Assembly (NCBI RefSeq): GCF_002914525.1
Contig: NZ_LODW01000033.1
Coordinates: forward strand, 1-64,000
Length of the DNA stretch: 64,000 bases
Source of the DNA: Rhizobium hidalgonense
GTDB taxonomy: Bacteria; Pseudomonadota; Alphaproteobacteria; Rhizobiales; Rhizobiaceae
Direction of reading: 5' to 3'
The translations under genes and the position numbers were made by a program. Positions 25,718 through 34,565 of this stretch are shown piece by piece (within the stretch, counting starts at the first letter, position 1; every line of letters begins with the position of its first letter). A model generated the notes under the pieces. It saw only the letters and a list, made by a program, of their open reading frames with translations. It did no database searches and was not told the origin of the DNA.

Positions 25718-26623
25718 CTAGCAGCCATCAAGCACCTTGATCCTCGAGACCAGGGTCTTGCCAAACACATAGGTGGTCTGGACATCGGCTCGGCCCTTGC
25801 AGCGACGGCCGTCATTGGTGACGTATTCGTAGGAAACCCGGACGTTGTCATCGCCGCGCAGGGCCGTGCCGGTGAGCTTGAACGGCTGCGACATCGCGCC
25901 GTAGAAGGCGTGGATCGACGCCTCGTTGAAAGGGCCCTTCCCGCGCTTTTCCGGAATGACCAGGGCCGAGGCGGTTTCACCATCGGCTGCGGCGAGCGCG
26001 GAGTAAAAGGCCGTCACCGCGCCCATCGGATCGTGCGGAAACGTCTTGCCCGCCTCGGATGCCGGAGGTCCGTCCTCGTCAATCGCGTCGTAGGTGATGC
26101 CGACGGCCTGCGCCTTGGCGGCCGTCAGCCACGCGATGCCTTCAGGCGGTGCCGACGTCACGTAGGCGATGGCAGTGTCAGACAATCCCAGCTGGTTGAG
26201 GTAAGCTCCGACCAGTGCGTTGGCGACGCCGCTTTCGCTGGCCTTGCCGTCTACCACTCGATAGGCGGCATGGAAGCCGATATTGGATTCGGGCTGAAGA
26301 AACCTCTGCGACCCGGCAAGCCAGGTGAGGGCGCAAGCCGACGCGCACAAGGTCCCCGGCGGAGTGGCCGTCGCAAAGCCTCGAAGGCGGATGGCACGCC
26401 CGATCTCGATCCCGGCTTTGAGATCCCCGCCCTCGCTGTTCAGAAAAACAAGGGCCTTGCTGGAGGCTGCGGCCAGGTTTCTGAAGGCGATTTCGTCACC
26501 GTCGTTCAAGATGCCCGTGACGGAGATCAGGTCCGTATCATTCTCCAACGGCTGTCGCGTGATCTCTGCTGCAGACAGAGGAAATGCGCATAGAAACAAC
26601 AACTCAGCCGCGATGTAACGCAT
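25718..26623 (-). CDS. ClpP-like exported protein
   Basis: 301 aa. Signal peptide ending SAAE, then a ClpP-like core with FLNSEGGDLKAGIEIGRAIR and CASACALTWLAGSQRF, matching block for block the protein at 24319, with which it is convergent. A C-terminal region of about 90 residues follows. Divergent paralogue of its neighbour. Its start region is close to the left edge of the transposon-like DNA, and the gene appears intact. Confidence 0.7.
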   Translation of the reverse strand: MRYIAAELLFLCAFPLSAAEITRQPLENDTDLISVTGILNDGDEIAFRNLAAASSKALVFLNSEGGDLKAGIEIGRAIRLRGFATATPPGTLCASACALTWLAGSQRFLQPESNIGFHAAYRVVDGKASESGVANALVGAYLNQLGLSDTAIAYVTSAPPEGIAWLTAAKAQAVGITYDAIDEDGPPASEAGKTFPHDPMGAVTAFYSALAAADGETASALVIPEKRGKGPFNEASIHAFYGAMSQPFKLTGTALRGDDNVRVSYEYVTNDGRRCKGRADVQTTYVFGKTLVSRIKVLDGC

Positions 26624-26790
26624 CGATTCGCCCCGCCTTTACGATCCTCATTGAACATCGCCAGGAATGTTTTGCAAGTCCGATGGGGCGGCCCACCGAG
26701 GCAGGCCTCGGTCAATGCGCGGAGTGGCGGATCGAAGGTACGTTCCGCCCATAAAAGCATGAGAGGCCCGGTTGCCCGGACCTCCACGAT

Positions 26791-26911
26791 GTTTCAGATG
26801 AGAAAACCACCGAAGTGTTGGCCAACTCACTCGCAACTCATTGATATTCACCACCCACCTTCCGGAAAAACCACCGACAACTGGCCATTCTTGAAGTCAA
26901 AACTGGCCAAT
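26791..26911. repeat. candidate transposon end with repeated TnsB-type sites
   Basis: Two imperfect direct repeats, GAAAACCACCGAAGTGTTGG (from 26802, running on into CCAA) and GAAAAACCACCGACAACTGG (from 26865, running on into CCA), plus a partial third, AAAACTGGCCAATGA (26899-26913). Repeated 20-25 bp sites near the tip are how TnsB-type transposases recognise their ends. A possible tip TGT begins at 26790. An inverted copy elsewhere was not found. Confidence 0.5.
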
Positions 26912-26963
26912 GATCGGAGGCAAAGTAAAAGCCGGATCGGAATCCGGCTCCAAGGGACGTCAG

Positions 26964-28802
26964 TTACTCTGATGGAAAGAGGTGGAGGACTTCTGGCCGC
27001 CGATAAAACGGCATGTTTCCCGAAGTGAATGCCGGCTCGAATCCTGCCTGATCGAGATGGAGCCTCAGCTTTCTGCTGCTCCATCCCCGGATTACTGAAA
27101 GATTCGAGAGGGGAACAAACTCTCTTCTGAAGGCGGAGAAGACATCCGGTTTCACGACGGTGTGCCAGGTCCGCTTTACGGGGCTGCGTCGGCTGACCGT
27201 AGCGAGGTGGCCGTCTCCAACCAACGCCTGGATGACCCTGTATGATACCGGGATCATTTTCTCGAGGTCGCGGAACGTGAAGCAATTATGTCCTTCGCGG
27301 AGCAGCCTTTCCTTTATCTCCTCGGAGTCGATCCGAACGGCGGCGGTGCCGATGTTATCGACGGCCCATGCGACAGTCTTCAACTCTCCTGTTAGCACCA
27401 GCTCGACGATCTCCTCGAAGGCGCGGTTGAATTTTCGGGAGACCGCCCCGATGTGACTCAGCCTTGTATCGTCATCGCAGGTGACGACCGCTTGGAGGCT
27501 ACCCAGGAACGCGTCCAAGTCGCTCCGAATGAACCGCCGGTAGACGGGAACCTGGGCATCGAAGCAATTTCCTCCGTGAGGCGTCAGGATGCCGCGTTTG
27601 ACGAGTGCAGCGAGTTGACGTTCGTTGATGCCCAGATGATTCTGCGCCTCGTGGATATCCAGGCTCTCACGTGCCTCTACGGCAAGTCTTTGCATGATGT
27701 CGGCTGGGAGGAGTATCCTGTCGGGTGTCCTAGCTTGGTCTTCGACCGGGACGAGATCGCCGTTCACCACCAGTTTTTGCAAGCGCTTCACATGCATCCC
27801 AAACTCCGCCGAGGCCGACCACACCGAATGAAGTCTCCGCTCGGTGACGGGGCCGAGGAATTCATCGCCGGGGCCGAGCGGAAGGTTGCTGATCGCGACG
27901 TCCCGCATGATCTTCCGGATCGGTTCATAGCCCTCGTCATCGGTTTCGTGGGCCAGCCACTCGTAAATGCGGCCGAAGAGCGCGCGACCGCCGGGAGGGC
28001 CTTTTCCATGATGAAACCTCTGAAGTTGGGTCGCAAGGAGTTCGCGCAAACCGGTTTCGCCGCCGCGTAGCAGATCGTATCCTGTTCCTGCGCATGCCGA
28101 CCATTCCCTTCGGTCGATTGTCGCCATCCGAAACCGAACACCGTGCCTCTCGGCGGCGCCGACCATTTCGCACAAACGGACAGCGACGTAGAAAGGCAGG
28201 GTATCAAGCCAGGCCGCGCCCGTGTTCAAGCCTGCGAACCGTGCCTCCGCATAGTTTTGAAGGTTGTCGGATTCCCACGGTGCTGCGTCGGATCGAAGTT
28301 CTTGGACATTTTTCTTCTCGACCGACAAATTGGCTGCGAAGTCGTGGACGAACGCTGAGGCAGGGTTGTGGCCGGACGTCACTAGGCCGACGCCATGGCG
28401 CTTGCACATACGGATGGGCGTTACCAGCCACAGAACGCGGCCGTAAGCTCTGAAGCCACGTCGTCCCTCCAAATGCTTCTCGTCTTCCTGGACGCAGAAC
28501 GGGCAGAACCTAAGTCTCTGGCGCTCTACGAGAGTCTTGCTGAGCTGCTGCCCTAAAACGGTGGTCATGCGATTTCGGGTCACGACCGTACCGGGGGACA
28601 GTGATGCGACGGATGTTCCGAGCATCCCAGCGAACGTTTGAACGTCGGCTTCATCCCCGACCACCAGACCATGGAAGCGAAATCCAAGATCAGCGCCGAA
28701 CGACCGTGCGTGGCGATAGCCGCATGCAGCGGCGAGGCGGGAGCAATAGCTGGCGATCGTCTCGCCAGCGTTGAACGGTAGGAGTTCTGCAAGCCTGTTC
28801 AT
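26964..28802 (-). CDS. tniQ: TniQ/TnsD-family target-site selector
   Basis: 612 aa. The N-terminal TniQ domain opens with LPFNAGETIASYCSRLA and has a zinc finger (FCPFCVQEDE and MCKRHGVGL, residues about 115-160). A long C-terminal half contains repeated winged-helix-like segments (INERQLAALVKRGIL, RDLEKMIPVSYRVIQALV). TniQ/TnsD proteins bind the target site and recruit TnsC. At this length it resembles TnsD-like selectors of fixed sites more than the short TniQ of CRISPR-associated elements. Start overlaps the tnsC stop as ATGA. Confidence 0.85.
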   Translation of the reverse strand: MNRLAELLPFNAGETIASYCSRLAAACGYRHARSFGADLGFRFHGLVVGDEADVQTFAGMLGTSVASLSPGTVVTRNRMTTVLGQQLSKTLVERQRLRFCPFCVQEDEKHLEGRRGFRAYGRVLWLVTPIRMCKRHGVGLVTSGHNPASAFVHDFAANLSVEKKNVQELRSDAAPWESDNLQNYAEARFAGLNTGAAWLDTLPFYVAVRLCEMVGAAERHGVRFRMATIDRREWSACAGTGYDLLRGGETGLRELLATQLQRFHHGKGPPGGRALFGRIYEWLAHETDDEGYEPIRKIMRDVAISNLPLGPGDEFLGPVTERRLHSVWSASAEFGMHVKRLQKLVVNGDLVPVEDQARTPDRILLPADIMQRLAVEARESLDIHEAQNHLGINERQLAALVKRGILTPHGGNCFDAQVPVYRRFIRSDLDAFLGSLQAVVTCDDDTRLSHIGAVSRKFNRAFEEIVELVLTGELKTVAWAVDNIGTAAVRIDSEEIKERLLREGHNCFTFRDLEKMIPVSYRVIQALVGDGHLATVSRRSPVKRTWHTVVKPDVFSAFRREFVPLSNLSVIRGWSSRKLRLHLDQAGFEPAFTSGNMPFYRRPEVLHLFPSE

Positions 28803-29941
28803 TGCGGGCGCACTCCGTACTTCGTTGCGCTCTTGCCCTTGGATTTCAGACGGGCTTCCTCCCAAGCCCTGTCGTCGTCGCGCAGCAGCGCGGTCGAGGG
28901 CTCGAGTTCCTCCCAGTTGTCCGCCTTGAACACGTTCTTGCTCGGCCTGCATCCAGAAAAGGAGGCATAGGTCTTCATGAAGTCTTCGACAGTCACATGC
29001 TCCCTCTCGGCGAGAATCGCGACCTCGACCGCTGCCCGGATCATCTGGACGACCGAACCAAATTCAGCGTCGCATGCATGCATCAGCCGTTTTAGAAATT
29101 CGTACTTTTTCTTCGGGTCGGGATCATCATCGTCCTCCGCACGCGAGGCGCCGGGTTCTTCCAAGTCGATGCGGATTTCCATTCGCGCGTGCTCGCGGAC
29201 GATCGTCTCGAGCACGCTACGGATGACCTCCGTGCTACCATCGGCGTCGATGGAGTCGAATGGCACGACGGTTCGACGATTGTAGAGCTGCTTGCGCGCA
29301 AGAAAACTCGCGAGGGGCGGAACACCAATGAGGATCAGTCGCACGGGCCAATCCCGCATCTGCGTCAACGTTTTAAATGCGTTCCCGATTACCTTCGCCT
29401 CACGGATCGTCGCCTCCTCGATCGCATGCTGGGCCTCGTCGATGACGACCCACCTGACTTTGTGAACCTTTAGCAGTCGGCGAAACAGCCGCCAGGCTTC
29501 GTTTTCGCGAATCTCGTCGCGGGGCTCATGGCCGAGTGCCTCCAAACCTGCGATGGCCGCCAGACGAGGAGTGCTCGGGGAGGGATTGTCGATGAAGATC
29601 ACTGGGTGGACCTCCACGCCGTCGTCGTCGATGTACGACTGCATTGCCTTGATATTCTCGACGTGTTTCGCGACTGCGGTCGTCTTGCCGGCTCCCGAGC
29701 GACCGCATACCGCAACGATGCGCCGTTTATCGGGCTTTCCTGTAATCGGCGTCGTCAAGCTCGCGACAGATGCCATCAGCGCTTCCCTCAGCAACACGTC
29801 GCGGTCGAGCGGGATATATTTGTCATAGAGTTCTGCGATACGATCGGCGAGCGCGAGACGGTTATCGCCGATCAGGCCACGGACACGATCGATGGCGGCC
29901 TGGCTGCGCTTGGCGTCGTAGTCTTTTTGGAACTGGGTCAT
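28799..29941 (-). CDS. tnsC: TnsC/TniB-like AAA+ ATPase
   Basis: 380 aa. Walker A GRSGAGKTT (about residue 79), Walker B WVVIDEAQH (about 160), sensor region LILIGVPP. It is the ATP-dependent regulator that links the target selector to the transposase. An acidic insertion (ASRAEDDDDPDPKKK, about 260-275) is unusual. Stop overlaps the tniQ start; tnsB ends 11 bp upstream. Confidence 0.9.
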   Translation of the reverse strand: MTQFQKDYDAKRSQAAIDRVRGLIGDNRLALADRIAELYDKYIPLDRDVLLREALMASVASLTTPITGKPDKRRIVAVCGRSGAGKTTAVAKHVENIKAMQSYIDDDGVEVHPVIFIDNPSPSTPRLAAIAGLEALGHEPRDEIRENEAWRLFRRLLKVHKVRWVVIDEAQHAIEEATIREAKVIGNAFKTLTQMRDWPVRLILIGVPPLASFLARKQLYNRRTVVPFDSIDADGSTEVIRSVLETIVREHARMEIRIDLEEPGASRAEDDDDPDPKKKYEFLKRLMHACDAEFGSVVQMIRAAVEVAILAEREHVTVEDFMKTYASFSGCRPSKNVFKADNWEELEPSTALLRDDDRAWEEARLKSKGKSATKYGVRPQ

Positions 29942-29952
29942 GGTGTCACTCC

Positions 29953-32271
29953 TTAATCCTTGTCGAAAATGTCGTTGCTGATGCGCTGGACGACCGAGGC
30001 CTCCCTTTCTTGGTCCGGCTCCTCATGGCTTGAGGACTTCGGCGGAGTGCCGAGCGCTGGACGGCCCCAGGAGTCCTCCTCCTCGCGGACGGCCTTCACA
30101 CTCTGCTTCTTCTTCGCGTAGACGATCGGCTCGATGCGTAGCGCCGCGAAAAGTTCGTCGGACGGGTGCCACTCGCCTTCCGGCCGGCGCTCGCCTTTCA
30201 CGGGGCTGTCGACGAGATCGAAGACGCGGTCCATTTTCTTCTCGAAGCGCTGATAGTCGTCGTCGGTCAGCACTGGGTTGACGAGCCCGGCCTCCAGCCG
30301 CGCCATGTCGGCCTGCTCCTTCAGCCACGCGAAGGTGTCGAGGAGGATCTGGCGCGAGGCCTTGGCGTTCTCCGAATTGAACAGCTTCAGCCGTTCGGTC
30401 GCCGCCAGCCACTGCCAGATGCTGACGCCTTCCAGCTCTTTGAACACGCACGGAACTTCGATCCATCCGTTCTCGGTCAAAACCGAGATGCCTCCCAGAT
30501 TGTGGTTGTTGACGCGCCCGATGACCTTGGCCTTCTTCGTCTTCCGACGAAGCTGCTGGAGCTGCTTGCTCTGAAAATAGAGACCGGCGGTGCGGTAGCC
30601 CTTCTTGCTGATGACCCTTTCGACGTAGGTTCCGAAAAGGTGCGTTCTCAGGGAGCCCGTGGGGCCGGGCTGGACGCCGTAGTCCCTCGCGAGCTCCAGC
30701 CACCGACTATTGGGCGTCGCGCCGTTCAGCTCTGAATGCGGAGCGTTGTGGTATCCATCAACGACCCACCGGATCATGCATTCTGCCGCCTGGTCGGCAA
30801 CGGTCGCAGCGTAACCTTCGGAATCGTAGTCGCCCTTCTCGGCCGAGGATCCCCAAGTCTTGCCGTCGAAGTAATTGAACATCTGGGTCGCGAAGGTCAG
30901 GAACCACCGTTCGATGAAGCCACGCATCGAAGCCTCGCCGGCCGGGGGCAGGAAAAGATCCACGCCAGCGTCGTTGACGGCGACACGGAACGGGCGGTGC
31001 GCGAAGTAGACGGCGCTGTCGACGGCGAGGATTTCCATCGTGCCGCCCTGGATCCATGGTGAAAGGCATCCGAGACGATGGGCCATGTCGCTTTTGTCGC
31101 GTGTCGCCATCTCGAGCGCGGTCATCGCCGACTTCTTCGACGGCGGCTCCGCGCTGATGTGCAACGCGATGATGCTTCTTGACGCGACGCAGATCATTGC
31201 TGAGATCCAGAGCCGGATACGCTTGATCCCCCGCCTTTCGGCTCGGGAAAGTGTCTTCCAGATCCCGATTTTTACCAGGATCGTCTGGAGATCGGTCTCA
31301 TGGTCGTCAAATTCGACACGTTCGAGGGCGCGGATCACGTCGATGCCGCCATGTTCCGGTTGCCATTCGCGTCGCGCGGCCTCCTTGCCGTCGCGGCCGA
31401 GATCGCGCCACATTTCGGGCAGCGCGTTGTATCGGTTCCGAAGCGTTTCTTCGACTGGGATCCGGAGCTGGTCTGCAAGCCCGCGCGTTTTATTGGCCGC
31501 CTCCATCTTCCTCATCATGTCCTGATGGATGGCGGCCAGGTTGGGATCGGTTCTGGAGCAGGCTGCGCGCACGGCGTCGTTCAGGTAGGAAAACTCCTCT
31601 GGCGTGAAGTACTCTGGCCGATCGTGCCTGTAGTTGTTCTTCAAGCAGAGCGGATCGAAGTCGTTCTCCTTCATCCTCGCGATCCACCCCTTCAGGGTTG
31701 ACGGCTTCGGTTCGAAGAGAGCTACCTTTGCTTTGGTCTTGTAGGTGGCGGCCGAATTTCCCTGTGCTCTGAGCTGGAGATCGCGCCAGGCCTGCGCGAT
31801 CATCGGGACGACGCGCTGCAGGACGTCTGGGGATGTGCTGACGGGTGGCGGCGGAGGCAGGCCGTCGATACGGGCGCGCCTAAGCTTCTCTTTGTAGTCA
31901 GCCCGCAATTCGAGATACTTACGGACGAAGAACTCCTTCTGGATCACGTCCTGCTGATCGGCAGGGCTCAGTGCGCTGAGGCTGGCGGACCCGCCAAGCC
32001 TGGCCTTCGCCTTACGCTGCGAATAGAAGCCGAACTCCACTGTCATCGGATGGGGTCTGCGGTTCAGGCTCTGGTTGAGCTCGGCCTGTGTGAAGCTGAC
32101 GGTCGCGTTGGTCTCGTCCATCCGCTTGAGAACCGCGCCTTGCCGGTCGCAGTACAAGACGGTGTAGACGATGCCGAGATCGGTGACCTTGGCATCCTCG
32201 GGAAGCCGGACGAACGGAAGCGAAGCGGGGGCGTGCTGGAGGGCGAGTGCCGCGCGGAGATGATCCTGCAT
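29953..32271 (-). CDS. tnsB: TnsB-like DDE transposase
   Basis: 772 aa from the ATG at 32271, which lies 11 bp after tnsA; longer in-frame readings run back into tnsA and were rejected. The catalytic triad is intact: Asp in FDDHETDLQTIL (about 322-323), Asp in LAVDSAVYFAH (about 418), Glu in RGFIERWFLT (about 454). N-terminal DNA-binding region rich in helices, C-terminal Mu-type beta domain and tail, which contacts TnsC in Tn7. Performs 3' strand cleavage and joining. Confidence 0.9.
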   Translation of the reverse strand: MQDHLRAALALQHAPASLPFVRLPEDAKVTDLGIVYTVLYCDRQGAVLKRMDETNATVSFTQAELNQSLNRRPHPMTVEFGFYSQRKAKARLGGSASLSALSPADQQDVIQKEFFVRKYLELRADYKEKLRRARIDGLPPPPPVSTSPDVLQRVVPMIAQAWRDLQLRAQGNSAATYKTKAKVALFEPKPSTLKGWIARMKENDFDPLCLKNNYRHDRPEYFTPEEFSYLNDAVRAACSRTDPNLAAIHQDMMRKMEAANKTRGLADQLRIPVEETLRNRYNALPEMWRDLGRDGKEAARREWQPEHGGIDVIRALERVEFDDHETDLQTILVKIGIWKTLSRAERRGIKRIRLWISAMICVASRSIIALHISAEPPSKKSAMTALEMATRDKSDMAHRLGCLSPWIQGGTMEILAVDSAVYFAHRPFRVAVNDAGVDLFLPPAGEASMRGFIERWFLTFATQMFNYFDGKTWGSSAEKGDYDSEGYAATVADQAAECMIRWVVDGYHNAPHSELNGATPNSRWLELARDYGVQPGPTGSLRTHLFGTYVERVISKKGYRTAGLYFQSKQLQQLRRKTKKAKVIGRVNNHNLGGISVLTENGWIEVPCVFKELEGVSIWQWLAATERLKLFNSENAKASRQILLDTFAWLKEQADMARLEAGLVNPVLTDDDYQRFEKKMDRVFDLVDSPVKGERRPEGEWHPSDELFAALRIEPIVYAKKKQSVKAVREEEDSWGRPALGTPPKSSSHEEPDQEREASVVQRISNDIFDKD

Positions 32272-32282
32272 ATAGTGAACCT

Positions 32283-33131
32283 TCAATGATTGTGGTTGAA
32301 TTTGACAAACGGAGCGTCGACCAGCTTCAGATCCGGGCGTATCGGCAGCAGAATCTCGTCGTGGACCAGGCACCACACCGCATTCCAGGCGCAGGCCGGG
32401 TTCTCGAACACGGAGATCAGAGAGCGCAAGGAAACGGTGCCGTGGAATTTCGACGCGTAATCGCGGAGCCTGTCGTTGTCGTCCGCCGCGGAGTGCTTCA
32501 AGGCGCGGAGGATGGAGTAAGCGTTCCATCCTCGGTCGTGGGTAATCTCGCGCTCGGTCATGATGGTCGCTTCGTCGGCAAAGCCCTCGAGCGAATGGCG
32601 GTTGATGCTGTCGATGGTGTAGGGGAGACCGTCCTTGTCCAACAGCCAGGTGGGGCGGACGGCAACGACGATGCTGGTGCCGGTTTCAGCCATCGTCGCA
32701 CGGTAGTCGATCGTATGCTTCTGCGTGCCGTCTTCCTGAATGATGGGAACGGCCGATGGCTGATCTTCGACGAGCGAGATGTGCCGCGAGGCGCAGAGCA
32801 TATAGGCAAGGTTCATCTCGTACGTGCTCGAGTGCGTGAGTCCCTTCCTCGTCTTCGGGTTCACGATGCTGCCTCGTGAATGGCCTTTTGTCCGCGCCGG
32901 ATACCACCTGCTCGGGGTCGGCTCCAAGGTGGGCTGCCAGACCCACGGAAGGTCCGCGAGGCCTGAGTAGTCCTCCTCGTCGTCGGCATCCGCCTCCAGC
33001 GGCAGGTATTTTCCGGAGATGGGGCCGTCTGATTTGAGGAAGAAGGTCTCACTAGGCAGAGGCAGGAGTGTGCGGTCGAAGCCCGACTCCACCTCTTTCA
33101 TGTAACGGATGATCTGTCTGATGCGTGTCAT
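32283..33131 (-). CDS. tnsA: TnsA-like endonuclease with altered active site
   Basis: 282 aa. In Tn7, TnsA cuts the 5' strands so that the element leaves by cut-and-paste. The expected Glu (STYEMNLAYML, Glu105) and Asp (HTIDYRA, Asp142) are present, but the position of the usual Val-Lys-Pro reads VVAVRP, with Arg159 where the catalytic lysine is expected. Start ATG has AAGGAG upstream and overlaps the stop of a 51-aa reading frame as ATGA. Confidence 0.8.
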   Translation of the reverse strand: MTRIRQIIRYMKEVESGFDRTLLPLPSETFFLKSDGPISGKYLPLEADADDEEDYSGLADLPWVWQPTLEPTPSRWYPARTKGHSRGSIVNPKTRKGLTHSSTYEMNLAYMLCASRHISLVEDQPSAVPIIQEDGTQKHTIDYRATMAETGTSIVVAVRPTWLLDKDGLPYTIDSINRHSLEGFADEATIMTEREITHDRGWNAYSILRALKHSAADDNDRLRDYASKFHGTVSLRSLISVFENPACAWNAVWCLVHDEILLPIRPDLKLVDAPFVKFNHNH

Positions 33132-33283
33132 TTGTTCTCCTTGGACGCGGGAATGCCTCCGCTTAGGCCGTGAGGCCGCGGTAGGGGGCTGGAAAGACGG
33201 ATGTCAGGCGCCGAGACGTCGGTTCGGGGGATGGAGGTCTCGAAATGGTAGCCGGCGACCGCATACCTGATGGTGTCCTCCAT
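33128..33283 (-). CDS. 51-aa reading frame coupled to tnsA
   Basis: 51 aa, starting MEDTIRYAV; its TGA overlaps the tnsA ATG. No clear ribosome-binding site directly upstream, but an overlapping frame starting at 33342 (ATGCTTGA at the previous gene's stop) could deliver ribosomes. No family recognised. Moderately likely to be translated because of the coupling geometry. Confidence 0.4.
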   Translation of the reverse strand: MEDTIRYAVAGYHFETSIPRTDVSAPDIRLSSPLPRPHGLSGGIPASKENK

Positions 33284-33336
33284 CCGCCGGACGGGTGCCA
33301 CGCTCCTTGCGGATCATGTGCGCGATCAGGCGACGC

Positions 33337-33543
33337 TCAAGCATTTGCTCCTCCCTCGTCCACGGGAGACTTGAGGGAGGCGTCGACGAACTCCACTACG
33401 TCGGGCACGTGATCGTCGGGCCAGTGGGGCGACCTGGTGCATGTCTGTTCGTCGTCGCTCTCGGATCGCACCGATGACAAAGCACGGGCAAGAAACGCGA
33501 CGTCGGCGCCTACGCTTGCAAGCTTTCGGACTACTGGTTGCAT
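33337..33543 (-). CDS. 68-aa hypothetical protein of the transposon operon
   Basis: 68 aa with an excellent ribosome-binding site (CAGGAG, 7 bp). Soluble, with an acidic C-terminal half. No family recognised. Co-oriented with tnsABC-tniQ. Confidence 0.5.
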   Translation of the reverse strand: MQPVVRKLASVGADVAFLARALSSVRSESDDEQTCTRSPHWPDDHVPDVVEFVDASLKSPVDEGGANA

Positions 33544-33691
33544 GGCTTTCTCCTGTATTCGGGCATGGCTTCGCCGTCCGCGTTCACGACGCGGCTCGGC
33601 GGCCTGTTGATGTGGGAGGACTGGAAGCGCCCCGCCGGCTGGCGACGAGGCGGTGACTAGTGGATCGAGCGCATGGTCGCCGGTCGAAGTC

Positions 33692-33910
33692 TCACCGACA
33701 GCCTCCAGGATTCGGGCGTGACGACCACGATGTCGGATCTGCCGATGGGTGCCCGAGGCGCGTAACCAGATACAGGAGCCGCATTTCACGGGCGGTTTCC
33801 GGATCCGGATCGAGAGGGATCCGCAGGGCGCTCGTTTCTCGTTCGAACCTCGCGATCTCCGCCGGATCGTCGCCGGGCAATCTGAAGCTTATGGTCTTTC
33901 TCCTCTTCAT
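33692..33910 (-). CDS. 72-aa hypothetical, possible ribbon-helix-helix-like protein
   Basis: 72 aa beginning MKRRKTISFRLPGDDP. A basic start followed by a short beta-like strand and helices recalls ribbon-helix-helix regulators, but the match is weak. Strong ribosome-binding site AAGGAG. Could be a regulator of the transposition operon. Confidence 0.5.
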   Translation of the reverse strand: MKRRKTISFRLPGDDPAEIARFERETSALRIPLDPDPETAREMRLLYLVTRLGHPSADPTSWSSRPNPGGCR

Positions 33911-34038
33911 CGAGGTCTCCTTCTCGGTGGTTGATCTCGGGGCCGGGGGCGACGGAGCGCGCGGGTCCGCCTTCGCCGTTCATTTCCGACCGATGTCTGT
34001 CGACCGCCCCCGCGGCACTTTAGGGGGCGGCGGCGGCG

Positions 34039-34389
34039 CTACCGCGAGCGCTTGATCCGGGCGCGCATATCTTCGAGACTGGGCGGCGACGGAAGATTGC
34101 GGAGCCGCTGCCAGGAGACGCCCAGGACCATCGGAAGATACAGCTTCACGGTCTCCGCGAATTCTTCCCTGCTCGGGATCGGCAGGTGGCGTCCGGTGCG
34201 GGCCACCCACACGGCGATCTCCTCGAAGAGCCGCACGTACAAGGCGTCGACGTCGCTGGCGTGCGCCCGTCGCCATTTGTCGACGACGGCGAACTGGAAG
34301 GCCAGTCCGAGGGGGTCGTTTGTCAGGTTTCGCATCCATTGGGCGCAGTGCGGCTGCGTCCTGCTCAGTCTCGTGATGATGTCTTCCAT
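34039..34389 (-). CDS. 116-aa hypothetical protein, first gene of the transposon operon
   Basis: 116 aa, helical, with aromatic residues spread through the core; no membrane segment and no family recognised. CAGGAG lies 8 bp before the ATG. It is the furthest upstream of the minus-strand gene run leading into tnsA. Confidence 0.6.
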   Translation of the reverse strand: MEDIITRLSRTQPHCAQWMRNLTNDPLGLAFQFAVVDKWRRAHASDVDALYVRLFEEIAVWVARTGRHLPIPSREEFAETVKLYLPMVLGVSWQRLRNLPSPPSLEDMRARIKRSR

Positions 34390-34565
34390 CTGGCGTCTCC
34401 TGGGCGCGTTCGTGCGTTCGCGGCGAAGGTCGCCACGTTGAAATTTTCCGTTCTGGACGAGCGTCTCCGATCCCGCGACGGATGCCGCAGGCTCGGAAGC
34501 GTTCGGTTTTTCAGTGAGTTAGATCAGCGCCGCTGGATCGCGGGCGCCGCATGCTGGTCTATCAT

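Larger units (their letters stand above)
26791..33131 (-). mobile_element. Tn7-like transposition module (tnsA, tnsB, tnsC, tniQ); only one candidate end seen
   Basis: Four genes in Tn7 order and in one direction encode an endonuclease-like TnsA, a DDE transposase TnsB, an AAA+ regulator TnsC and a zinc-finger TniQ/TnsD-type target selector. A candidate end with repeated motifs lies beside tniQ at 26791-26911. The other end was not found; small genes and cargo continue upstream of tnsA to perhaps 39 kb. No resolvase or TnsE-like gene is seen. Confidence 0.8.

Noticed and set aside
26651..27028. 125-aa plus-strand frame at the transposon edge
   Set aside because: It covers the repeated end sequences and the tail of tniQ in antisense; no ribosome-binding site or family.
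33921..33945. Possible second transposon end (CGGTGGTT near 33926)
   Set aside because: Only 8 bases match the inverted form of the repeats near tniQ, with no second copy and no terminal TGT/ACA.
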